NCBI GenBank assembly: GCA_023428425.1
Contig: JAEYYP010000307.1
Span: 1 to 11,149 of the forward strand
From: Pseudomonadota bacterium
GTDB taxonomy: Bacteria > Pseudomonadota > Alphaproteobacteria > Rhizobiales > Devosiaceae
Direction: 5' to 3'
DNA length: 11,149 nt
Positions 1 through 6,913 of the stretch are shown piece after piece. The position numbers and the translations under genes were made by a program. Every line of letters begins with the position of its first letter. Within the stretch, counting starts at the first letter, position 1. Under the pieces are notes generated by a model, which had not been told where the DNA came from, did not search any database, and saw only the letters and a list, made by a program, of their open reading frames with translations.

Positions 1-39
1 GCGGGGGAGGGGGACCAGCCGCAGGCTGGTGGAGGGGGC
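1..39. repeat. Palindromic intergenic repeat, possibly cut by the window edge
   Basis: A perfect 7-bp stem (ACCAGCC at 14-20 and GGCTGGT at 24-30, loop GCA) sits between near-symmetric G-rich flanks (GGGGGAGGGGG on the left, GGAGGGGG on the right). Short elements with this look recur between genes in Hyphomicrobiales genomes. That family assignment is from memory and not tested here. It could also act as the 3' hairpin of a gene lying left of the window. Confidence 0.5.
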
Positions 40-65
40 GTGCGGCCTCGCGATAACGCGCCACG

Positions 66-93
66 TTGACCCGGGCCGGTTTCGGCCTATCTG
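66..93 (+). promoter_or_regulatory. Candidate sigma-70-type promoter of the ybbA-ybbP operon
   Basis: TTGACC at 66-71 resembles a -35 box. TATCTG at 88-93 lies 16 bases further on as a weak -10 box. Transcription would then begin near 100, giving a leader of about 20 bases before the ATG at 123. The TTG that could serve as an upstream start codon for the ATPase is part of this -35 box, which argues for the ATG at 123. Confidence 0.4.
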
Positions 94-95
94 TG

Positions 96-122
96 GGGGA
101 CCAGTCCGAACGCCCGGTCCCC
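96..122 (+). promoter_or_regulatory. Inverted repeat abutting the ybbA start codon
   Basis: GGGGACC (96-102) and GGTCCCC (116-122) form a perfect 7-bp inverted repeat with a 13-base spacer. The right arm ends at the base before the ATG at 123. No Shine-Dalgarno sequence is visible at the usual spacing. The repeat could be an operator overlapping the transcription start, or an mRNA hairpin that limits ribosome access. The sequence alone cannot separate these. Confidence 0.4.
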
Positions 123-818
123 ATGTCCGCTCCCGTCGCCGTCGCCCGAGGCCTCAACCTCCACCTCAAGTCGGGCGGGCAGCCGCTGCACATCCTGAAG
201 GACGTGTCGCTTGAGCTCAAGCCCGGGGAGGTCACCGCGGTGGTCGGGCCATCGGGCAGCGGCAAGACCTCGCTGTTGATGGTGCTGAGCGGACTTGAGC
301 AGGCAACGGCCGGCTCCGTCACGATCGCCGGCACCGAGATCACCGGCATGAACGAGGACAAGCTGGCGATCTTCCGCCGGAAAAGCCTCGGCATCCTGTT
401 CCAGAATTTCCACCTCATCCCCTCGCTCACGGCGCTCGAGAACGTGGCGTTGACACTCGAGATCGCCGATCCGGCCCTGCCGTGGACGACGGTACGTGAT
501 CGATCGGCGCAGGCCCTCGCCGATGTCGGCCTCGCCCAGCGCGCCGGCCACCTGCCGAGCGCCCTCTCCGGCGGGGAGCAGCAGCGCGTCGGACTGGCTC
601 GTGCCATGGTCGGCGGCCCGAGACTGCTGCTGGCCGATGAGCCGACCGGCAACCTCGACCAGGAAACCGGCGCCCACGTCATCGAGCTGATGTTCGCGCT
701 CGCCCGCGACCGCGGCACCTCGATCCTCCTCATCACCCACGATCCCGGCCTGGCGAAGAAGGCCGACCGGCAGTTGCGGATGAACGAGGGGCATCTCGGC
801 GCCATGGCCGCCGCATGA
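123..818 (+). CDS. ybbA: ABC transporter ATP-binding protein, YbbA/LolD family
   Basis: This 231-aa cytoplasmic ATPase should energise the permease encoded immediately downstream. All ABC landmarks are present in order: Walker A GPSGSGKTS (residues 42-50), Q-loop Gln94, signature LSGGE (148-152), Walker B LLLADEP (168-174) and the switch histidine His206. Length and the short C-terminus fit the MacB/LolD/YbbA group, whose members pair with FtsX-type permeases for mechanical work or lipoprotein/lipid handling rather than import. The ATG at 123 is preferred. An in-frame TTG at 66 would add 19 residues before the conserved fold and falls inside the candidate -35 box. The stop codon overlaps the permease start in an ATGA, so the two are translationally coupled. 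The YbbA label rests on the ATPase plus long-permease pairing, and the transported substrate is unknown. Confidence 0.9.
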   Translation: MSAPVAVARGLNLHLKSGGQPLHILKDVSLELKPGEVTAVVGPSGSGKTSLLMVLSGLEQATAGSVTIAGTEITGMNEDKLAIFRRKSLGILFQNFHLIPSLTALENVALTLEIADPALPWTTVRDRSAQALADVGLAQRAGHLPSALSGGEQQRVGLARAMVGGPRLLLADEPTGNLDQETGAHVIELMFALARDRGTSILLITHDPGLAKKADRQLRMNEGHLGAMAAA

Positions 819-3361
819 GCGCGCTTTCGGGCTGGCTCCGCGTCGCCCTGCGCGACCTGCGCGGCGACCTCCGCCGCTTCACCATCCTGCTCGCCTGCCT
901 GGCGCTGGGTGTCGGCACCATCACGATCGTCGGTTCGGTCTCGGCCGCACTGCAATCAGCGCTGCTACGCGATGCCCGCGTGCTGCTCGGCGGCGACCTC
1001 GACGCCACGCTGAGCTATCGCGCCGCCAACCCGGACGAGAAAGCGCTGCTGCAATCGCTCGGCACCCTCAGCGAACAGGTGGAAGTGCTGGGTCGGGCCG
1101 CGAGCGACAGCGGCAGCACCTTCATCTCCATCCGCGCGGTGGATGCAAACTATCCGCTCGTCGGCGGCGCGACGGCCGATGGCAGCACCGCGACCATTCC
1201 GGAACTGACCGCCCGCAGCGGCGACAGTTTCGGCCTCGTCGCCGATTCGCTGCTCCTCGACCGGCTAGAGGTCGGCATCGGCGACACCGTGACCATCGAG
1301 GACGCCACCTTCACCGTGACGGGTGTCATCGGCACCCTGCCCGACCAGTTGACCAACACCGTCGGGGTCGGCGCGCCCGTGGTGATGTCCGTCGAAGCAC
1401 TCGGCCAGACCGGCATCATCGAACCCGGCGTGCTGGCCCGCTTCCACAACAAGCTGCTGCTCGCGCCGGGCGTGAGCTACGACGACGCGGCGGCGGCGAT
1501 CCGCGCGGCCTTCCCCGACTCCGGCTTCCAGATCAACGCGCCGAACGACGCCACGGCCGACCTCGCCCGCTTCTTCGACATTTTCGGCCGCTTCCTGATC
1601 ATCGTCGGGCTGTCGTCGCTGCTGGTCGGTGGCGTCGGCGTTTCGAACGCCATCGCGGCCTATGTCACCGAGCGGCAGCGCTCGATCGCGACCATGAAGG
1701 CGCTTGGCGCGACGGGCGGGCAGATCATGGCGCATTTCCTGTTCCAGGTGATGCTGCTGACCGCCGTCGGCATCGTGCTGGGCCTCATCCTCGGCAGCGT
1801 GCTGACACTGGTGGCGCTGCCCATCCTCGGCGGGCTGCTGGGGCTGCAACTGCCGGCCGTGCTCGACCCGGCGACCCTAGCCACTGCCGCCGGCTTCGGC
1901 CTCCTCGTCGGTTTCGCCTTCGGCTACCTGCCGCTGCGCCGGGCCCAGAAGCTGAAGCCGGCGCTGCTGTTCCGTTCGGCCGGTTCGGCGGTGGAAGGCG
2001 GGCTCGGCTGGCGTGACTATCTGCGCCCCGGCCTCTGGCTGCCACTCGGCATCGCGGGCCTCGGCATACTCGGCCTCGCAACCCTCACCACCGGCCGCCC
2101 GGTGCTGGTGCTCTGGTATGCCGCCGCCGTGTTCGGCGCTTTCGTCGTGCTGCGGCTTGCGGCCTGGCTGCTTCAGGTGATCCTCCGGCTCGTGCCGCCG
2201 CTGCCCAATGCGGCCTGGCGCAATGCGCTGAAATCCATCCACCGTCCCGGCGCACCGGCTCCCGTGGTGATCCTGTCGCTGGGGCTCGGCCTCGCGCTTC
2301 TGCTGCTGATCGCGCTGATCGACGGCAATCTGCGCAACCAGCTCAACCGCGAGTCGATCCCCAACGCGCCGAGCTTCGTGTTCATGGACCTGTTCGAGGA
2401 CGAGGCGCAGGCGCTCGCCGATTTCTCCGCCGCCAACCCGGTCGAGATCGCCGATTTCCGCTCGATGCCGATGATGCGCGGCAAGATCGAGAGCATCGAC
2501 GGCGTGCCGGTCGCCGAGCTCGACCGCACACCACCGCCCGAGTTCAGCTTCATCCTCACCGAGGAGATCCCGCTCACCTCCGCCGCCACCCTGCCCGAGG
2601 ACAGCACCCTGACACAGGGCGCGTGGTGGCCGGAGAACCATGACGGCATACCGCAGGTTTCGGTGTTCGACCGGCTCCGCGAACCGCTGGGCCTGGAGCT
2701 CGGCGACCAGCTGACGCTGCTCGTCTACGGCCAGGAAGTGACGGCCGAGATCGGCAGCTTCCGCGACTATGCCTGGCGCTCGGGCAACGTGAATTTCGGC
2801 TTCGTCTTCTCGCCCAACGCCTTCGCCGATTTCGATGTCAGCTACCTCGGCCTGATGAAGGCGGCACCTGAGGCGGAGCGCGAGTTGCAGGGCCGGCTCG
2901 TGTCCGAATTTCCCGACCTGATCTTCCTGCCGGTCAGCGAGGCGCTCGAAAGCTTCGCCGCCATCCTTTCCAACATGACCGCTGCGGTCGAGGTGATCGG
3001 CGGGCTCGCCGTGGTGTCGGGCGTTCTCGTGCTCGCGGGCGCCATGGCCGCAGGACGTCGCCAGCGCGAGGCCGACGCCGTGGTGATGAAGGTGCTGGGC
3101 GCCACTCGCGGCGACGTGGTGCGGGCCTATCTCGTCGAGTATGGCCTGCTCGGGCTGCTGGCCGCCGTGCTGGCGGCCGGCCTCGGACTTGCCGGCACCT
3201 GGGCTTTCGTCGAGTTCGTGCTGGAGATCGGGTTCTCGGTCGATCCGACGCTCATCGTCTATGTGGTGCTGGGCACGGTGGCGCTGACCATCGCGGTCGG
3301 GGTGGCCACCACCTGGTCGGCGCTCTCGACGCGCCCTGCCCGCTTCCTCCGCGAGGAGTGA
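815..3361 (+). CDS. ybbP: FtsX-type ABC permease, YbbP-like
   Basis: This 848-aa inner-membrane protein is the membrane partner of the preceding ATPase. It has an N-terminal membrane segment (about residues 23-45) and then a periplasmic domain (about 50-255). A first FtsX unit (about 256-385) carries three hydrophobic segments and the cytoplasmic turn ERQRSIATMKALGAT (286-300). Further membrane segments lie near 405-460 and 483-503, followed by a second periplasmic domain (about 505-715). A second FtsX unit at the C-terminus repeats the turn as RQREADAVVMKVLGAT, so the protein is an internal duplication. This long architecture, about twice LolC/E or MacB, is typical of YbbP. E. coli ybbAP neighbours the esterase gene tesA, and no esterase is in this window, though one could lie to the left. 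The ATG overlaps the ATPase stop by 4 bases. The family call is firm; the substrate is not known. Confidence 0.9.
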   Translation: MSALSGWLRVALRDLRGDLRRFTILLACLALGVGTITIVGSVSAALQSALLRDARVLLGGDLDATLSYRAANPDEKALLQSLGTLSEQVEVLGRAASDSGSTFISIRAVDANYPLVGGATADGSTATIPELTARSGDSFGLVADSLLLDRLEVGIGDTVTIEDATFTVTGVIGTLPDQLTNTVGVGAPVVMSVEALGQTGIIEPGVLARFHNKLLLAPGVSYDDAAAAIRAAFPDSGFQINAPNDATADLARFFDIFGRFLIIVGLSSLLVGGVGVSNAIAAYVTERQRSIATMKALGATGGQIMAHFLFQVMLLTAVGIVLGLILGSVLTLVALPILGGLLGLQLPAVLDPATLATAAGFGLLVGFAFGYLPLRRAQKLKPALLFRSAGSAVEGGLGWRDYLRPGLWLPLGIAGLGILGLATLTTGRPVLVLWYAAAVFGAFVVLRLAAWLLQVILRLVPPLPNAAWRNALKSIHRPGAPAPVVILSLGLGLALLLLIALIDGNLRNQLNRESIPNAPSFVFMDLFEDEAQALADFSAANPVEIADFRSMPMMRGKIESIDGVPVAELDRTPPPEFSFILTEEIPLTSAATLPEDSTLTQGAWWPENHDGIPQVSVFDRLREPLGLELGDQLTLLVYGQEVTAEIGSFRDYAWRSGNVNFGFVFSPNAFADFDVSYLGLMKAAPEAERELQGRLVSEFPDLIFLPVSEALESFAAILSNMTAAVEVIGGLAVVSGVLVLAGAMAAGRRQREADAVVMKVLGATRGDVVRAYLVEYGLLGLLAAVLAAGLGLAGTWAFVEFVLEIGFSVDPTLIVYVVLGTVALTIAVGVATTWSALSTRPARFLREE

Positions 3362-3398
3362 TCGGCTAGCCTCCGTCGCCCTCAGGGAGAACCACGGA

Positions 3399-4010
3399 AT
3401 GCGTCGCCTGCTCCTCACGCTGCCGCTGCTTGTCGCGCCCGCAGTCGCCCATGCCGACGATGCGGCGATCGAGGAGGTGCGCGCCGCCTGGGCGGCGTGC
3501 TCAGCGATGGTGGCCGCGGCACCGGACGATTGGACCGGCTGGCGGCGCAACCACGATGGCGGTTATGCCGACCACTTCGAGTTCCACGATGGCGGGGACG
3601 GCACGGCGTCCGTGCTGGTGCAGACCTGGCTGATCGACGCCATCGCCACCCAGACCGACACCTCGTGTTACCGGGCCGACGGCAGCCTCGCCTTCCTCTA
3701 TTCGGTGATGACCTCGCCCAACATGGCTGAAGGCGCCATCGGCCCCGCCATCAACCGCGAAGGGCGGCTCTATTTTGATCCCGAGGGCAACCTGATCCGC
3801 CTGCTGCGCGGGATCACCGAGGATGGCAGGGAAGTCGCCCGGGCCGACAACGCTGCGTACCAGCTCGCCCGAGGCTGCGGCCTAACCACACCCCACGCCA
3901 CCGTGGAGGTGGTCCGCGACCGGCTGGTGTCGGAACTCGGCGACATCGAGGGCAACCGCGGCGAGCTGATATTGGATCAACTCGACTGGTGCGACATCGA
4001 GGTGGAGTGA
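3399..4010 (+). CDS. Secreted four-cysteine protein of unknown function
   Basis: This 203-aa protein begins with a clear Sec signal peptide: Arg2-Arg3, a Leu/Val/Ala core, and a likely cut after AHA at residue 19. The mature protein is acidic, rich in Trp and Asp, and has exactly four cysteines (34, 90, 160, 198), enough for two periplasmic disulfides. A stretch around residues 118-145 (NREGRLYFDPEGNLIRLLRG) looks like a beta-hairpin repeat. No membrane segment follows the signal, and there is no lipobox cysteine. I recognise no family. The start is supported by AGGGAGA at 3384-3390, eight bases before the ATG. It lies 37 bases after ybbP on the same strand without a visible terminator, so co-transcription is likely. 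The gene ends two bases from the convergent parE stop. Confidence 0.8.
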   Translation: MRRLLLTLPLLVAPAVAHADDAAIEEVRAAWAACSAMVAAAPDDWTGWRRNHDGGYADHFEFHDGGDGTASVLVQTWLIDAIATQTDTSCYRADGSLAFLYSVMTSPNMAEGAIGPAINREGRLYFDPEGNLIRLLRGITEDGREVARADNAAYQLARGCGLTTPHATVEVVRDRLVSELGDIEGNRGELILDQLDWCDIEVE

Positions 4011-4012
4011 GA

Positions 4013-4336
4013 TCAGCGCTTCAGGGCAGAGATGGGGTCGTAGTCCTGAAAGACTCGCTTGATGTCCGCCGATCCGTGCACCACACGGACAATCGCTACT
4101 TCCCGTCCGACCGGCGCGTAGATGACCACGTGTGAGTCGTGCGGAAAGCTGCGCAGCGTCTCAGGAAGCTCGGGGCGCCGACGTCCCAAGCCGGGACTCA
4201 TCCCGAGGATTTCGAAAAGACCGAACAGGCTCTGAAGATAAAGGTCGGCCTGTCGCTCACCCCACCGGCTGAGCCAAAACTCGTATAGCTGATCAACATC
4301 CAGGTCGGCAGAGCGCGACAGGAAGTAACCGCTCAC
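4013..4336 (-). CDS. parE: ParE/RelE-superfamily toxin
   Basis: This 107-aa protein is a probable toxin of a type II toxin-antitoxin pair. The fold signature can be followed: an N-terminal strand (YFLSRSADLDVDQLYEFW), a two-helix hairpin to about residue 46, a short Pro/Gly/Arg-rich link (GLGRRRPEL, 49-57), then the ParE-like LRSFPHDSHVVIYAP (61-75) and AIVRVVHGSADIKRVF (81-96). ParE proteins of known target act on DNA gyrase, while RelE relatives cut mRNA. The conserved RSFP and VVHG blocks favour ParE, but the target is an inference. The start is GTG, overlapping the antitoxin stop as GTGA, with a purine-rich GGAAGAAG just upstream. GC looks lower than in neighbours: two 60-base lines counted by eye (4201-4260 and 4261-4320) gave 53% and 58%, against 63% and 75% in lines from the flanking operons. 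Confidence 0.82.
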   Translation of the reverse strand: MSGYFLSRSADLDVDQLYEFWLSRWGERQADLYLQSLFGLFEILGMSPGLGRRRPELPETLRSFPHDSHVVIYAPVGREVAIVRVVHGSADIKRVFQDYDPISALKR

Positions 4337-4572
4337 GCCGACTTCTTCCGCTGTTTCACACGGGCAATAATGTCGTCGGCTGTCGCGTGACTGATGCGGC
4401 CAGCCTCGATGTCATCCAGCCCCTTCTGCACCTCGCGTCGCAGTGCCTGAAGCTTGTAGAAGTCGTCGCGCTGCAAGCTGAGAGCGTCGGCGATGACTTC
4501 GTCGGCGCTGGCGAAGCGACCAGACTTGACCTGCTCGGCCACGTAGTCTTCCCACTCTGCTGGTGTCTGCAT
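4333..4572 (-). CDS. parD: ParD-family antitoxin, short N-terminus
   Basis: This 79-aa antitoxin would neutralise the ParE toxin and repress the pair. Residues 4-31 (PAEWEDYVAEQVKSGRF, then ASADEVIADAL) match the helical core of ParD ribbon-helix-helix proteins. The charged C-terminal half (40-79: EVQKGLDDIEAG, then DDIIARVKQRKK) fits the toxin-wrapping tail. The ATG at 4572 is preferred because GGAG precedes it at 7-base spacing. An in-frame ATG at 4605 would add 11 residues but falls in the presumed promoter. Typical ParD proteins have several residues of beta-strand (the DNA-contacting ribbon, such as ISLTPE) before this core, whereas here only MQT precedes it. The stop overlaps the toxin start by 4 bases. 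The gene follows psuK by 54 bases on the same strand. Confidence 0.8.
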   Translation of the reverse strand: MQTPAEWEDYVAEQVKSGRFASADEVIADALSLQRDDFYKLQALRREVQKGLDDIEAGRISHATADDIIARVKQRKKSA

Positions 4573-4579
4573 CGATCGG

Positions 4580-4601
4580 CTCCATGGAGTGCACAAACGT
4601 A
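4580..4601 (-). promoter_or_regulatory. Candidate parDE promoter and palindromic operator
   Basis: The perfect palindrome CTCCATGGAG (4580-4589) lies just ahead of parD and contains its Shine-Dalgarno GGAG. Upstream on the minus strand, TGCTACGTT includes a possible extended -10 box (TACGTT, 4601-4596). ParD proteins usually repress from dyads at this position, so the palindrome is a reasonable operator half-site. The -35 region is unconvincing, and readthrough from psuK is also possible. Confidence 0.3.
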
Positions 4602-4626
4602 GCATCGCCCGCCCGGAGTTTCCACC

Positions 4627-5513
4627 TCAGGCCGGCTGGCCCCCGATCTGCGTAACCGCCTTCGCTCCGGCTGCGATGCCTGCGCGCAGGCTGGCTTCGA
4701 GGGGCTCGCCGCGCAGTTCGGCGCTGAGGAAGCCAGCAGCGAAGGCGTCGCCGGCGCCGGTGGTGTCGATGACGTCGACGGTGGGTGCGGGAAGATCGAG
4801 TCGGCCCCCCGCGGCGTCGCCGACGACGGCTCCTGCCGCGCCCAGCTTGATCACCACGCGATCATAGGTCCTGGTCAGCCGCGCGAACTGCTCGTCGAGC
4901 ACCGCACTGCCGGAGAGCGCCGCCGCCTCCTCGGCATTGGCGAACAGCATCGAGAACCCGTTCGTCCACTCGAGGAAGTTGCGAGCGCCGACTTCCTCGA
5001 TGAACCCGACCGAGGCGGCGTCGACCACGACCGGAATGCCCCGCCGCCTTGCCTCGCCCGCCATCCACTGCACCGCGCCACGCGGGTGCTCGGCGAAGAG
5101 CGAATAGCCGGACACCACCACCAGCCGCGTATCGTCGAGCAGCCAGACCGGCATGTCGGAATGGGAAAGGTCGAGATTGGCGCCGCGATCGGTGAGGAAG
5201 CTGCGCTCGCCGTCGGGATCGATGATCGTGACGAGCACGCCCGAGGGCTTCTCCGCGTCCGCGATCAGCACCGGATCGACGTGGAAGCCCTTGAAATACG
5301 CCTCGAGATGCGGCTTGTCCCTGGCGCCGACGCGGGCGACGAAGCTGACCTTCGTGCCCATCGAGCCGAGCCACACCGCCTGGTTGGCACCCGACCCGCC
5401 GGGGCGGCTTTCGATCCGAGCGCGCCGGTCGGAGCCGCGCACCATCGGCCCCTCGGGGATGACGATGACGTCGGTCATGACGTCGCCAATGACGATGACG
5501 CGCGGCGTGTCGG

Positions 5514-5517
<4 letters not shown>
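4627..5517 (-). CDS. psuK: PfkB-family sugar kinase, probable pseudouridine kinase
   Basis: This 296-aa cytoplasmic kinase probably phosphorylates pseudouridine at the 5' position, using ATP, to feed PsuG. The ribokinase/PfkB fold is clear: the N-terminal strand VIVIGDVMTDVIV (7-19), the first PfkB signature RPGGSGANQAVWLGSMG (38-54) with its substrate-binding Gly-Gly and Asn, NAEE (194-197), and the anion-hole/catalytic motif DTTGAGD (251-257) in which Asp257 is the general base. The length is near that of E. coli PsuK. PfkB kinases are hard to assign from sequence alone. The substrate call therefore rests mainly on psuG lying immediately upstream with a 4-base ATGA overlap, which is a strong functional link. 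No Shine-Dalgarno precedes the ATG, so coupled translation from psuG is likely. A ribokinase- or adenosine kinase-like specificity remains possible. Confidence 0.82.
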
Positions 5518-6428
<911 letters not shown>

Positions 6429-6430
6429 GG

Positions 6431-6449
6431 CTGATGCTCGTCTGATGCT
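6431..6449 (-). repeat. Direct repeat next to the psuG start
   Basis: CTGATGCT occurs at 6431-6438 and again at 6442-6449, 11 bases apart, about one helical turn. Read on the psuG strand this is AGCATCAG twice, ending two bases before the GTG start codon. It could bind a regulator. If psuG starts at the ATG at 6467, it instead lies within codons. Confidence 0.35.
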
Positions 6450-6654
6450 GAAGATTGACGGCTTCATTGGACCGGATTTGCGCCTCGTGCAACTGCTGGC
6501 AGAGGCCTTGCTGCGGCGGGGTGACGCGCGTGGCGGGAGGCACCGCGGAAAGCCCGGCAAGTCCCTTGCCCCAGCGGGGAATTGCCACTAGGTTTCGGCC
6601 CGTTGCGCAAGGCTCCAGGCGGGGAAGGGCACTTCACTGAGCACGATGACTGTT

Positions 6655-6673
6655 GATCCGGACCCTCCGGATC
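6655..6673. promoter_or_regulatory. Perfect 19-bp inverted repeat, candidate operator
   Basis: GATCCGGA (6655-6662) and TCCGGATC (6666-6673) are exact reverse complements separated by CCC. The dyad lies 226 bases from the psuG GTG and 240 bases from the binding-protein ATG, so it could serve either operon or both. The arm length and short spacer fit a homodimeric repressor site, but as RNA it would also form a tight 3-base-loop hairpin. No regulator gene is nearby to assign it to. Confidence 0.45.
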
Positions 6674-6864
6674 GATGCGCGCCCCGCTCGGGGTACATCG
6701 CGACCTTCTCACTTCCCGGCGCGCCCGACGCGCCGCTTGGCCTCCCCTCCCGCACACCCTCAGAATTTCAGCCGTCGCCAGTGCCGCCGCGTCTCACGCA
6801 CGTCACATTGCGGCGCGCTGATGCCAGCCGCCTCCAGTGCGGTCCGACTCCAACCTTTTCAATT

Positions 6865-6890
6865 GCGCGGCGCCCTCTCCATTGCCGCGC
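6865..6890 (+). promoter_or_regulatory. Stem-loop in the leader of the polyamine-binding protein gene
   Basis: GCGCGGC (6865-6871) and GCCGCGC (6884-6890) can pair over a 12-base loop, shortly before the ribosome-binding site AGGGAGA (6899-6905). Such a leader hairpin may stabilise mRNA or affect initiation. In DNA this GC-rich a 7-bp match may also be chance. Confidence 0.25.
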
Positions 6891-6913
6891 CGACCAATAG
6901 GGAGACTCTCGTA

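Larger units (their letters stand above)
6429..6913. other. Divergent intergenic region between psuG and the polyamine importer
   Basis: About 485 bases (446 if psuG starts at 6467) with no convincing gene. It must hold both operons' promoters, yet I cannot point to a clear -10/-35 pair for either. Visible structure includes the CTGATGCT direct repeat (6431-6449), TTGC-N7-GCAA (6478-6492), the palindrome TTGCGCAA (6603-6610), a perfect 19-bp inverted repeat (6655-6673), CCCCG-CT-CGGGG (6682-6693) and GGCGCG-N5-CGCGCC (6718-6734). A stem-loop lies close to the potF-like gene. The frame open upstream of that gene (TTG at 6653) encodes an Arg/Pro/Ser-rich string with no signal-peptide or domain character, so I treat it as non-coding. 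Confidence 0.6.

Noticed and set aside
66..122. TTG start at 66 for ybbA
   Set aside because: It adds 19 residues unlike the family, overlaps the candidate -35 box and has no ribosome-binding site.
1877..3550. Long open frame on the minus strand, 557 codons, opposite ybbP
   Set aside because: It is the antisense shadow of a conserved permease. The product is a His/Arg/Glu-rich string without domains or hydrophobic pattern, as expected in GC-rich DNA.
6653..6913. N-terminal extension of the polyamine-binding protein from a TTG at 6653
   Set aside because: The added residues are Arg/Pro/Ser-rich and would bury the signal peptide. A good ribosome-binding site precedes the ATG at 6914, and the TTG lies inside the 19-bp inverted repeat region.
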